Origin: Marchantia polymorpha subsp. ruderalis
Taxonomy: Eukaryota; Streptophyta; Marchantiopsida; Marchantiales; Marchantiaceae
Direction: 5' to 3'
NCBI GenBank assembly: GCA_037833965.1
Contig: AP031357.1
Span: forward strand, 4,298,001 to 4,362,000
Length of the DNA stretch: 64,000 bases
Within the stretch, counting starts at the first letter, position 1. Each line of letters begins with the position of its first letter. Of the stretch, positions 9,583 through 20,286 are shown piece by piece. The translations under genes were made by a program, and so were the position numbers. The notes beneath the pieces were generated by a model. The model did no database searches and was not told where the DNA came from. It saw only the letters and a program-made list of their open reading frames with translations.

Positions 9583-12387
9583 TTGAATTCGGAGAAGAAA
9601 AGACTGCGCTCCAGTCTCATTCTCTCATTCTTGATTTTGCGATTTTCAGCTTCCAAGATTACGCGCAAGGGCGGAGAAACCTGCCGTGAGAGGAGAGAGT
9701 GCGGAGACGAGTTGCGCAAGGATCTTGACAGACCTTGGAGAGAATTGCGAGTAGCAAACTTGAGCGTGAGCGAAGAGAGAGTGAGCAGTCAGTGCTTGAG
9801 CGGCCGACGCGCAGTGGCGATTGTGAGAGAGCGAGCGAAAGGGAGAACGTTTGTGTGTGCAGGAAACGCAATGTCGAAGGTTCCCCAGCTGCGAGTGTCT
9901 CCCCTCAGGGTGCCGCAAATCGGTCTACGCGCATTTCAAGATGTGCTGCTGGGGCTGAAGCTCGATTTCCTCCTGTGGGGGTGGAACTGGACATGTCCGG
10001 AGATGGTGCGCGAGTATCTGCAGGAGAGACACAAGCCCTCACGCGGATTCCGTCCACATCCAGAAAGATGGGACATTTGTAACTGGGCGCAGGTGTTGGG
10101 CAGGTGTGCCGGCGAGGAAGGGGATCTCCTCTTCGAGGCCGATAGCGTGAAGGTGTCCCAGGAGGAAGAAATCTCCTACAATGAGCTCTTCAAAGTTGCT
10201 AGGCATCCCAAGAACGGTTTCCGGACGCGGGATTACAAAGATCGATTGCGGAGAAATGTCGCGACTGCATTGCTGCAGATATTGCAGCCGACCAAGACCG
10301 CTTACATGCATGGTTGGCAGGTAGAATTTGTGGAGCTAGTGTTGTCAGGAGCTCCAGTGCATTGGGCACGGCTCCTGTGGAAGGTGACGCGCCAACATGC
10401 GCAAGAAGAGAGAGGAGGAACCCTCAATCATCTTTCGCCTTACCTGATTGTGTTTTATCGGGCGATGGGATGTTTGACAAATTCAGAGCGGACACGGTTT
10501 CCGCTGTTGACACAGAGCTATCCAGGTAGATACTCACGGGAGGCCAAAGTAGACACGGATCCGGACGAGGAACCTGCCAGTCCGCCTCCGGCTCCGGCCC
10601 CAGCAAGAGCAGCAGAAGAACGTCGAAGTGAGCGCATTCCGCGAAAGCGGAAGTGGGATGAGAGACCTGAGGACAGGCAGCCGGAAGTGCCAGCTGCGCC
10701 GACTCGTGGTCGGCCCACCCACGAGCCTCACAGTCGACCAAAACAGAGGGCACGCAAAATGCCAACTAGTACTGAGGAGACCGGGCGTACTCCGCTCCGG
10801 CGGAATCCCACGCAGGAGGAGATAATCGCGCAGATTCTAGGGAAGTCGACAAATACCTCTGCGCAGAAGGCACCAATGCCTTCGGAAGGAGATGGACGGA
10901 CTGACAGTTGGCCGACTACGAGTCGGGCGACTGAAGGTCGACAAGCGGAAGGAAGGCCAACTGAACGGCGCGTTGAACCGGACAGCAGGCCGGAAGCAGA
11001 AGAGAGTTTGGCTGACAAGCCAACAACCCTCAGAAGGTCGTATTCGGCGGAAGGCACTTCTGGGAAAACGCCACCAGCAAGCAGGCCAAGTGGAGTGAAG
11101 ACGCGCAGGGTGTATCCGACTCCCAGTCGGACAACTGCTGGTCGGCCGACTGCGAGACGGACAGGGCCGGCGACCAGTGTGCGGACGCCTTCGGCGGACG
11201 CACCTTCAGCGAAGACACCTTCCGCGCAGATTGCGCCGGAAGGGCAGGCAGCAGAAGCGGGCGGTGCAAAGGTGACAAGAGTCACTGCGGCGTCGACCCC
11301 TTCGGAGACCGAAGATCGAGCCGCAACAGGGGCTCAAGCAGTGGGATCCCCCACTGCCCTGGATATTTTAGCAGGCAGTGGTGTGGCAGTCGCAGCGGAA
11401 GCTGCTGCGCGCCACAGTTCAAGGGAGTCGCCAAGGGATTCGGTGGCGACTGAAATCCTCGAGACTGAGGATGAGACGAGCTCGGAAGAGCAGGAAGCGG
11501 ATTCTGTGCAGAAAACGCCAACAGGGGTGTTGTGCGAGCAGATAGTCCCACTCTTGCGATATCTGGATCGCAAGACATCCAAGTACTCGGGTACTGGAAA
11601 ACCGCAGTCTTATGTGGAGACTATCAAGCGAAGGACGAGGAGCAAGGTGGCCACTTGGGCCTCTAGGTGCCACGTATATCAGGAGAGGAATACCGCCCTC
11701 CGACAACACCTGGCGGTCACACAGAAGCTATACCAAGCCTTGCAGCAGCAGAGGGAGGATGCGGCGACGAAAAGCCAGGCGGAGGCCGAGCCAATGCGGG
11801 CAAAGATCGAGTCGGAATTGCAGGAAGAGCGGAGACAAAACCGCATCCTAGCAGCCGAGCTTGCGCGCCAGACGCGCGCCTTAGAAGAAAGTCAAAGAGC
11901 CCGCAAGGAGGATGAGGAGTTGTTGCGCAACTTGCAATCCGAGTGCTCGGATTTGAGGGCGCAGCGTGTGGAAGCAGAAATGCAGCTGGCAGAGGTGGAA
12001 GGCAGCTGCCGGGCGCGAGAAGAGTTGGCGACGCGGGTGACTCACTGTCTAAAAGGATACGCCCATTGGGAGGTGGCTGCTCAAGAGAGGATCACACTCA
12101 GGGAGTTCAAGCTTCGGGCGGCGGCATTGACGAAGGGTGACAGTCGGAGTCGGCGGCGAGTAGCGAGGAAATTAGAAACCTTCTTGTCGGGTGCGCGCGA
12201 CACTATGGCGCACTTAGAGTCGGAAGTCACTGCAGCCCTCCGACGCCTGGGGTTGCGCAGCCGGTCGGAAGACTGGCAAGGAAGAGACAGTGAGCGGAGC
12301 AGTCCGGCGCGCAGGAGGCGCAACACCGGATCCGCCGAGTGCAGTAGTATAGTTTGGTTTCGCGCAGATGTTGCGAGTAGTAGATAG
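9583..12387 (+). CDS. U3-encoded coiled-coil protein, family B, open
   Basis: An uninterrupted frame of 934 codons lies wholly inside the U3 of a 3' LTR. A conserved ATG at 9871 (context ACGCAATG, shared with family A) may be the true start, giving about 838 residues. From there: an N-terminal domain (about 106-317, with LDFLLWGWNW, WAQVLGRC, GFRTRDYKDR, GGTLNHLSPYL), a basic motif PRKRKWDE near 350, a low-complexity linker rich in Pro/Ser/Thr/Arg with in-frame palindromes of the type CCGACTnnnAGTCGG, an acidic stretch (TEDETSSEEQEADS), the block IVPLLRYLDRK, a coiled coil of about 160 residues, and a conserved C-terminal block (YAHWEVAAQE, SRSRRRVARKL, LGLRSRSEDWQGR). I recognise no family. 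Architecture suggests a nuclear or assembly role, which is inference. In genomic RNA it would lie at the 3' end. Confidence 0.72.
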   Translation: MNSEKKRLRSSLILSFLILRFSASKITRKGGETCRERRECGDELRKDLDRPWRELRVANLSVSEERVSSQCLSGRRAVAIVRERAKGRTFVCAGNAMSKVPQLRVSPLRVPQIGLRAFQDVLLGLKLDFLLWGWNWTCPEMVREYLQERHKPSRGFRPHPERWDICNWAQVLGRCAGEEGDLLFEADSVKVSQEEEISYNELFKVARHPKNGFRTRDYKDRLRRNVATALLQILQPTKTAYMHGWQVEFVELVLSGAPVHWARLLWKVTRQHAQEERGGTLNHLSPYLIVFYRAMGCLTNSERTRFPLLTQSYPGRYSREAKVDTDPDEEPASPPPAPAPARAAEERRSERIPRKRKWDERPEDRQPEVPAAPTRGRPTHEPHSRPKQRARKMPTSTEETGRTPLRRNPTQEEIIAQILGKSTNTSAQKAPMPSEGDGRTDSWPTTSRATEGRQAEGRPTERRVEPDSRPEAEESLADKPTTLRRSYSAEGTSGKTPPASRPSGVKTRRVYPTPSRTTAGRPTARRTGPATSVRTPSADAPSAKTPSAQIAPEGQAAEAGGAKVTRVTAASTPSETEDRAATGAQAVGSPTALDILAGSGVAVAAEAAARHSSRESPRDSVATEILETEDETSSEEQEADSVQKTPTGVLCEQIVPLLRYLDRKTSKYSGTGKPQSYVETIKRRTRSKVATWASRCHVYQERNTALRQHLAVTQKLYQALQQQREDAATKSQAEAEPMRAKIESELQEERRQNRILAAELARQTRALEESQRARKEDEELLRNLQSECSDLRAQRVEAEMQLAEVEGSCRAREELATRVTHCLKGYAHWEVAAQERITLREFKLRAAALTKGDSRSRRRVARKLETFLSGARDTMAHLESEVTAALRRLGLRSRSEDWQGRDSERSSPARRRRNTGSAECSSIVWFRADVASSR

Positions 12388-12419
12388 GATAGCGTAGTGT
12401 TAGTTAGGACCTTTGAGGG

Positions 12420-12426
12420 TATAAAG
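12420..12426 (+). promoter_or_regulatory. TATA box of the 3' LTR
   Basis: TATAAAG lies about 32 bases after the U3 ORF stop and is followed by the hairpin CAAGGC-GTTTT-GCCTTG. It occupies the same position as in the A family, with one paired base change in the hairpin. Confidence 0.65.
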
Positions 12427-13304
12427 TAGATCAAGGCGTTTTGCCTTGGGACTCTTCCAGTTTCGGAAGTGCAGATCAGGAACTCACCTTCTTGGCGTGT
12501 TTGTGCATTTTGGTCCTGGCACCACGTAGAGAAGCTGCAGCATAGCGAAGTTACCGTATGTTGTAGTTGAAGGCCTTCGGCTGAATGTTCAGAGCTAGCA
12601 CCCGGTTAGAGACTTGAGTAGTGCGGATCTGCACCTGCGGGTGATTTCTGATGCTCAGAGCCGGCTGCAAGTTAGATACTTGAACATTTCCCCCTTACTC
12701 CTTCGAGTGACATATCCTGATTGTACTCCTACGGGAAGTTTCCCCTGAATGCCAAAGTGAAGTTTTATTACTTCGTGTAAGCCTTGGTTTGCAATTCAGG
12801 TTGTGTGTGTGTTACTGGATCGTGTCTCAGTTAAGTTCTCAGTCGGGTCTGCACTTCCTGCGTTTGGTGTGAGAGTCGAGGGTGACGTCCACGGCGTATG
12901 TAGAGGCTTCGTTCCGAAGTAGGAAGTCCAGTCCGGGTACCCTACGCTAGTTCCTGGCGGAAGGGCAGTAAAAGCCGGAGTGGGAGGCACTACCTGCAGA
13001 ACCTCTGAGTGAACTTTTGAGACACTTTCCCCCTGAAATCCGAATCGGAGGTCCTGACCGACCTCCGAGTTGTGCTTTTGCCAGTTTCAGGTGTGTGTGT
13101 GTGTGTGTGTTGAGTTACTACGCTGTACTGTGCATCCTCCGAGTCGAGCACTGCCGTATTTCTGGGAGTGACAGTCGCCTGAGAATTCAAACTCTACAAA
13201 AGTCTGTTAAACGTGACACTTTTACTCTGTGTGTTGCCTCTGTCCCTGTGGGTTCGATCTTTTTACCACCATACTGCAGTTTTAGCCTTTAGTGGGTTAT
13301 TACA

Positions 13305-14533
13305 ATACAGCCCTCCAACAGCACCTGGCGATCACGAAGATGCTACAACAAACCCTGCAACAACAGCGGGAGGATGCGGCGACGAAAGCCCAGGAGGATG
13401 TCGAGCTAATGCGGGCAAAGATCGAGTTGGAATTGCAGGAAGAGCGGAGACAAAACCGCATTCTAACAGAGGAGCTTGCGCGCTAGACGCGCGCATTAGA
13501 GGAAGGTCAAAGCACGCGCAAGGCAGATGAGGAGTTGTTGCGCAACTTGCAATCCGAGTGCGCGGAATTGAGGGCGCAGCGCGCGGAGGCGGAGATGCAG
13601 CTGGCAGAGGTGGAAGGCAGCAGCCGGACGCGAGAAGAGTTGGTGACGCGGGTGACCCATTGTCTCAGAGGATACACCCATTGGGAAGTGGCGGCGCGAG
13701 AGAAAATCACGCTCAGGGAGTTTGAGCTTCGGGCGGCGGCGTTGACGGAGGGTGACAGTCGGAGTCGGCGGCGAGTGGTGAGGAAATTAGAGGCCTTCTT
13801 GTCGGGTGCGCGCGATACTATGGCGCACTTGGAGTCGGAAGTGACCGAAGTCCTTCGGCGGCTGGGGTTGCGCAGCCGGTCGGAAGACTGGCAAGGTAGG
13901 GAGATAGTGCGCGGCAGTCCGGCGCGCAGAAGGCGCAGTACCGGATCTGAAGAGTGCAGTTGTGTAGCTTGGTTTCGTGCAGGCGTTTAGAGTAGCAGGT
14001 AGTGCAGCGTAGTGTTAGTTAGGACCTTAGAGGGTATAAAGTAGTTCAAGGCGTTTTGCCTTGGGATTCTTCCAGTTTCGGAAGTGCAGATCAGGAACTC
14101 ACTTTCTCGGCGTGTTTGTGCATTTAGTCCTGGAACCACGTAGAGAAGCTACAACTTAGTGAAGTTACCGCATTTTGTAGCTGAAGGCCTTCGGCTGAAT
14201 GTTCAGAGCTAGTATACCGGTTAGAGACTTGAGTAGTGCGGATCTACGCCTGCGGGTGATTGCCGATGCTAAGAGCCGGTTGCGAGTTAGATACTTGAGC
14301 AGTTCCCCCTTACTCCTTCGTGTGATCTATCCTGATTGTACTCCTACGGGACGTTTCCCCTGAATGCCAAAGTGAAGTTTTGTTACTTCGTGTAAACCTT
14401 GGTTATCAATTCAGGTTACGCTGCAGAAGACACCCTTAGGGCACACCTCTGTAGTAATTCTGGGAATGACAAGTGCCTAAGAATTCAAACTCTTCAATAG
14501 ACTGTTGTGGTGTGTGTGTGTTATTGGATTGTA
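13305..14533 (+). mobile_element. Older B-like LTR remnant (D), 3' half
   Basis: It begins in the middle of a coiled-coil reading region (ALQQHLAI...) exactly at the 3' end of the Ty3/gypsy element, so that element inserted into it. It contains the end of the U3 ORF region (to about 13990), a TATA box at 14035-14040, R and part of U5, and stops where LTR E begins at 14534. The same sequence is present inverted at 48660-49546 and 54417-54763. It is broken, with at least one break in the ORF part. Confidence 0.8.
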
Positions 14534-15013
14534 TGTGGTACCCCACTTTTGGTATTTTTGAGCAAAATTAAAACATTTTTGGAAAACTATACCGCGGCAG
14601 CGGTGTAAATAGCCTTCGGTGCATCAAAACAGAGTGAAATTATAAGATCGAAGAGATTCTCGAGAGAACTCGTAGAATCCAGGAGTTGGGTGCGACGTCG
14701 GGGACGGACACCACCCTACATGCGGGCTCTGAAGGAATAACCCCTTCGGCGCAAGGCGCAAAATGCGCCTTCGGCGCTTAAGGAATCCTTCAGAACTTGG
14801 TCAATTTCCAAACGCCTCGACTTGGTTAGGGTCTCGTTGGAAAGAGCTCAACGCGCTGATTCTAACGAGCCCAAGAACGCCACAAACGGATGAGGAATCC
14901 AGGAGTTATGAAGGTCGCAAGATACTCAGCTTCTCGCCTACGAGTAGGCGAGGAAAGTTTGTCATATGCGCGGACGAAGGCAGTTCGCCTACGCGTAGGC
15001 GAAATAGGGTTTG
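14534..15013 (+). mobile_element. LTR E (A-like), first piece
   Basis: It starts TGTGGTACCCCAC and contains the U3 leader: the hairpin module near 14830-14870 and palindromes CGCCTACGAGTAGGCG and CGCCTACGCGTAGGCG. It is interrupted at GGGTTTG by element F, and the same LTR resumes at 28153 after a repeated GTTTG. Sequence on the two sides is collinear with unbroken A-type LTRs. Confidence 0.82.
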
Positions 15014-18000
15014 TGTAATAACCCACTAAAGGCTAAAACTGCAATATAGTGGTAGAAAGGTCGAACCCACAGGGACAGAGGAACACACAGGATACAAAGT
15101 GTCACGTTTAACAGACTATTGAGGAGTTTGAATTCTCAGGCGACTGTCACTCCCAGAAATACTGCAAGTGTCCACTCGGAGCGCACTCGGAGGTCGCACA
15201 GTGCAGCGTAACACACACACACACCTGAAACTACAGAAACACAACCCAGAGATCCGTTAGGACCTCTACTCAAGATTTCAGGGGGAAAGTCTCTCGCGAG
15301 CACACTCAACGAAGCTGCGGGTAGTGACTTCCAACTCCGGCTTTTACAACACTTCCACTAGCTTGCTGCTAGCGTAGGAAACCCGGTTTGGACTGCCTAC
15401 TTCGGATCGAAGTCACTCATACGCGGTGAACAACACTCTCGGCTCACAAAACACGCAGAGAACACAGGTCCGCACTAAAGAACTCACTGAGAAACATTCT
15501 AGTAACACAACAACAGTCTATTGAAGAGTTTGAATTCTCAGGCACTTGTCATTCCCAGAAATACTACAGGGGTTACCCTGAAGGCACCTGCTGCAGCGTA
15601 ACCTGAATTTACAACCAAGGCTTACACGAAGTAACAAAACTTCACTTTGGCATTCAGGGGAAAAATCCCGAAGGAGTACAATTAGGAACAAACACTCGAA
15701 GGTGTAGGGGCGAAACTATTCAAGTATCTAACTAGTCACTGGCTCTAAGCATCGGCAGTCACCCGCAGGTGCAGATCCGAACTACTCAAGTCTCTAACCA
15801 ATGTACTAGCTCTGAACATTCGGCCGAAGGCCTTCAGCTACAAAATGCGAAACGCCAAGTTGTAGCTCCTCGTGCGTGGTGACAGAACTAAGGGCACGAA
15901 CACGCAGAGAAAATGAGTTCCTGATCTGTACTTCTGAAAAGAAGAAAGAATCCAAGGCAAAACGCCTTGAACTATTTTATACCTTCTTAGTCCTAACTAG
16001 CACTACACTGCACTACGCTACACGCCTGCACGGAACCACGCTACACTACACTCCGCGGAACCTGTGCTACGTCTCCTGCGCGACGGACTGCCGCGCACTA
16101 ACTCCCTACCCTGCCAGTCTTCCGCTCGACTGCGCAGTCCCAACCGCTGCAACGCCGCGGACACCTCCACCTCGAGGGTGGACATGGTATCCCACGCCTT
16201 CGACAGAAAAGCGACTAACTTCTTCGCCACCTTCCGCCGACTCCTGCTGTCGCCTGTCAACAACCCTGCTGCGCGAAGCTCTAACTCACGCAGTGTGAGT
16301 TTCTCCTGCGCCGCCACTTCCCAGTGGGCGTAGCCCCTAAGACAGTGGGCGACACGCTTCGCCATCTCCTCCTTCGTGCGATCTGCCTCTCGCCTGCGAT
16401 CCTCTTCAATTACCACCAACTGCGATTCGGCCTCCGCACGCTGCGCTCTCAATTCACCACACTCTGACTGTAGCCTGTGGATTAAATCCTCATCCGCCTG
16501 TCGTGCGAGCTGACACTCCGCCAACAAACGCGTCTGTCGCACGAGCTCCTCTGACAGAATCTGATTCTGAGTCTTTTCAGTCATCAAATCCGTCGTGGTC
16601 TTCATCACATCCCTGGTGAGCTCTTCCAATCTCTCCTTCCTCATCCTGTCGAGGGCGTGCGAATTCCTCTCAAGGTTGTACTGACCCCACAAACAGGCAT
16701 GCTTCTCCCTCAAATCCTTCAACTCCTGGTCCGTCCTAGCTAGTAGCTTGCTAGTGTGGACTTTAGTGCGAGTCCGCCTACGCACTAATTCGATGTAAGA
16801 TCCCGGCTGGAGTGGATCGGCGTATTTATCAAATTTGCGATCCAAGTACTTCAGCAACGGTATCACCTGCTCAGAGAGCGCCGCCGCCGGCGCTCCAACA
16901 ATTTCCTCCTCCTCCTCCTCGGTATCCCCTTTGCTTTACCGGATTTGTGGCCGGTATCCTCGGTATTCCCTTGCTTTTGTGGAGCCTCCGTCGTCATCAT
17001 CCGAGTTAAGGATTTCAGTCGCCATTGATTGCGTTGGCGACTGACCCGAGTGGGGCTGCACGTCGTCTACGGGCGCTGCCTGCAAAGGCACAGATGCAGC
17101 CTCGCTGCTCTTCGCCAAAATGTCCAAGGCGGTGGGCGAATGTGGCCGTGCTACATCCCCGTCGCCCGCTCGTCGGTCTTCGACCATATCCTCTCTGCTG
17201 CCGACGTCCGCCGCCGAATGCGATCGAGCGGAGGGTGTCTGTGCGGGGTTTGATTGCGCATCGCGCACCGAAATTTTGTCCCGCGAACAGTCAATCCGCT
17301 CCCTCGTCAGGTCCTGCTCCCTCGATCGGTCCTGCGCGAGGGCTGTGCGTGGCCTGTGCATAGGCGCAAATGCCGGCGCCTTGTCCGCTGCAGGCGTAGT
17401 GCCGAAGGCGTCTACCGCCGAAGGCGACATAGCCGGAGGCCTCTCGCCCGATGTCCCTTGGCCCGTAGGCCTTACCGCCGAAGGCGCATCTACCGGCGGA
17501 CTACCCGCCGATGGTGCGGCCTCCGCACGCTCCCTGTTCGCATCTCGTTGGCCCGAAGGCCCTGGCGCCGAAGGCGCAAATCGCGGCGCGTTGGGCGCCG
17601 GAGGGTCTAGCCCCGAAGGCCCGTGACCCGTAGGCGGATCTTCCGCCGGCTCCTTCCCCTTCCTATGTTGGAATGGGGGTGAATCCTGCCTGTGCACAGG
17701 CGGACTGCTTCTTCCTACGCGTAGGCGTAGGTCCACGTCCGTGTGTGGTCGCCTTTCCGTCAAGGCTCGCCTGTGCGCAGGCGGAACACCTGTCCGCAAC
17801 GCACGTGGTAACTCCGGAGGCCCTTGGCCCGTAGGCTGCCTCTCGTTCGTCGAAGGTGCAGCGTGGCCCGTTGCTCCTGCAGACGTCCGCGCTCCCTCGT
17901 TCTTCTCCGGCAACGCACTTCCTTTCTCCGTGGCAATCGTCGCCGTGTCCGCGCTGCTGGCTGGTAACACAAGCCTGCGCGCCTTCTGCTTTGGCCGGCT

Positions 18001-18850
18001 GCACACTTCGTGCAACGGCCGCTGCCGAATGGGAGCAGTGGGTTCTTGATGCTGCTCCTCTTCGGACTCCTCTCTCCATCGCCGCTTCCGCGGCACTCTT
18101 GCTGCGGGAGTGTTTCTTCCTTCGTCCCTCCGCCTTGGCGGAGTAGAAGTCGGCGACTCCTCTGCATCAGTGTCGACCTCGTTGTCCCGCACATATCTCC
18201 CGGGATGGTCGACGGACAACGGCGGAAAACGAGCAAGCTCCGCCGCGGTCAAACAATTCCGCTGCCGATAAAAATTGATGAGAAAAGGAGAGAGATGATT
18301 TAGAGTTCCCCCCTTCTCCTCAAAAGCGTGCTGTCGCATCACCAAGTAATCCTCTGCGCGGCGATGTCGGGAATGCTTAGCAGCTAGCAGATGGACGCGC
18401 GCAGCTCGCACTAGAAAATGGAATCGCGAATTCAAGAATGGGACGCTCTTCGCCTCCCGGTCGAAGGTCATGGTCGGCTCTTGCTCGTGAGGGTCGACTC
18501 AATTGATGGCCGCGCCGGCTCTACGCTAAAACGGTCTCCGCTCTCACGCGCGGCTTCACGCTCCGCCGACGCCGATTTAACTCACACGCTCGAATTGGCG
18601 AATTTGAACTCCGCAAGCATACTACGCCGCGGACATGGGTGCGCAGCGCCGAAGGCAGATTTTCCGCCTTGCGCGGTACACTCGTTCGTACCACTCCTAA
18701 GCCAATCCTCCTCTGCCTCGGCGCTTGTCCGCACGTCGGACAAAAGTTCAACTCCCGCCTGTGCGCAGGCGGACTCCTTGGCGGATTCTCCGCCGGCGCG
18801 GAACTTCACCCACCTGTGCACAGGCGCTCACCTGTGCGTAGGCGAAGTAC
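15014..18850 (-). mobile_element. F, 3' LTR piece with U3 ORF remnant (about 16018-18471)
   Basis: Read on the minus strand, this is a U3 fragment with palindromes, the ORF remnant (start MTFDREAKSV, linker, coiled coil and C-terminal block), a TATA box (15975-15981) and R/U5 ending at 15014. It belongs to the A-like subfamily that uses the CGCCTACGCGTAGGCG palindrome as well as the GTGCAC form. Its 3' 2.6 kb is duplicated in inverted orientation at 45293-48179 with very few differences. The ORF is broken in a few places. Confidence 0.8.
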
Positions 18851-19050
18851 ATAGGCGATCGAGCGGAATGTGTCTTCGCGGGGTGTAATTGCGCATCGCG
18901 CACCCGAATTTCGTCCCGTGGACAGACAATCCGCTCCTCCGTTAGGTCCTGCTCCTTCGATCGGTCCTGCGCGAGGGTTGCGTCTGGCCTACGCGTAGGC
19001 GCAAGTACCAGCGCCTTGTCCGCCGCAGGCGGACAAGGCGGACCATACGG
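18851..19050 (-). mobile_element. Rearranged mid-ORF fragment of a family A LTR
   Basis: About 170 bases on the minus strand repeat the linker part of the F ORF (compare 17230-17400). They join the U3 leader of the neighbouring LTR on one side and end on the other in a fold-back (19012-19040) just before LTR A2. This is a rearrangement junction and not a gene. Confidence 0.6.
19012..19040. repeat. Perfect 13-bp inverted repeat at a breakpoint
   Basis: CGCCTTGTCCGCC and GGCGGACAAGGCG are separated by GCA. The first arm and loop belong to the normal ORF linker sequence; the second arm looks newly made by copying back. It stands about 10 bases before the start of LTR A2. Confidence 0.85.
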
Positions 19051-20286
19051 TAATTTTGGTAATTTTGAGGAAATTAAAACATTTTTGGAAAAAACTGTAC
19101 CCTGGCAGCATTGTAAATAGCCTTCGGTACATCAAAACAGAGTGAATCCGGAAGATCGCGGGGATTCTCGAGGGATCTTGTAGAATCTAGGATTTGGGGT
19201 GCAGCAGTAAGGATGGGCACCACCCTCCCTGCGAGCTCTGCAGTTAGGATCCCTGCGGCGCAAGGCGCAAAACCCGCCTTCGGAGGTTGCGTCCGCGGCG
19301 GTAGGGAAATCCTTCGTAATTAGGTCAACCCTCGGGCGCCTTGACCGAGTTAGGGTCTCGTTGGAAAGAGCTCGACGCACTAATTCCAACGAGTCCAAGA
19401 ACGCTTGGAACGGATGAGGACTTAGGGAGTTATCACTATTGGAAGATACGTAGACGTTCGCCTTCGGCGGAAGGAGTTCGCCACCGGCGGGAATTCCGCC
19501 TACGCGGAAGGGGGATCAAGTTTTGTCCTATGCGCGGACGAAGGAAGTTCGCCTGTGCACAGGCGAAGTAGGGTTTGGGGAGGCGCGAAGTCCGCCTACG
19601 CACAGGCGTTCGCCTGTGCACAAGCGCTTCGGCGTCGGCGGAAAATCCGCCTTGGGCCCTAGAAATGCGCCTTGTGAGGTAGAAAGTGTACAGCGCCTTC
19701 TGCGCCAGCGCGGCGCCGAGGACGAGCAAGGAGCCGCCAGAGTAATCAAATCCGTACGGACCATGCGGACGGGACGGGTGGATGCGCTCTTGGACGGACA
19801 GAGTTGCGGCGGCAGAAGCGCCGACGAAGAGACAAGGAACGGACAGTCTGGACGGAGACGGCTGACCACGGTCAACGCCTTCCGCGCCAGCGCGACGCCG
19901 CGGACGGAATTCGCCTGCGCAAAGGCGAGCGCCTGTGCACAGGAGGATGAAGTTCCGCGCCGGCGGAGAATCCGCCGAGGAGTCTGCCTGCGCACAGGCA
20001 GGAGTTGAACTTTTGTCCGACATGCGGACACACGCGTCGAGGCAGAAGGGGATTGGCCGAGGGGCGGTACGAACAAGTGTACCGCGCAAGGCGGACAACT
20101 CGCCTTCGGCGCTGCGCTCCCATGTCTGCGGGGTAATACGCTCGCGGAGTTCAAATCCGCCAATTCGAGCGTGAGAGTTTAATCGGCGACGGCGGAGCGT
20201 GAAGCCGCGCGTGAGAGCAGAGACCGTTCCAGCGTAGAGCCGGCGCGGCCATCAAGTGAGACGTCCTTCACGAGCAAGAGCCGACC

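Larger units (their letters stand above)
1..13304 (+). mobile_element. Ty3/gypsy retrotransposon, partial, with giant 3' LTR
   Basis: The element runs in from before the window. Visible parts in order are pol (RT and RNase H, then integrase), a polypurine tract at 8488-8500 and a 3' LTR at 8501-13304. A solo LTR of a related family (1976-7354) sits inside pol between RNase H and integrase. The order RT-RH-IN is that of Ty3/gypsy elements, and the RT and RH motifs resemble the Athila/Tat side of that group; this placement rests on recall of motifs and not on a tree. The gag region and 5' LTR lie outside the window. The element is inserted in an older LTR remnant that resumes at 13305. It is a fossil: pol is broken in a handful of places, while the 3' LTR looks whole. 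Confidence 0.9.
8501..13304 (+). mobile_element. Giant 3' LTR, family B, of the Ty3/gypsy element
   Basis: A 4.8-kb LTR from TGTGGTAACACAC to GTGGGTTATTACA. U3 is about 3.9 kb and includes a palindrome-rich leader (8640-9580) and a full open reading frame (9583-12387). The TATA box is at 12420 and R/U5 follow to 13304, with a GT tract near 13090. The ends share only an imperfect inverted repeat with each other, as is usual for LTRs. The 5' LTR partner is outside the window. It looks whole. Confidence 0.87.
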
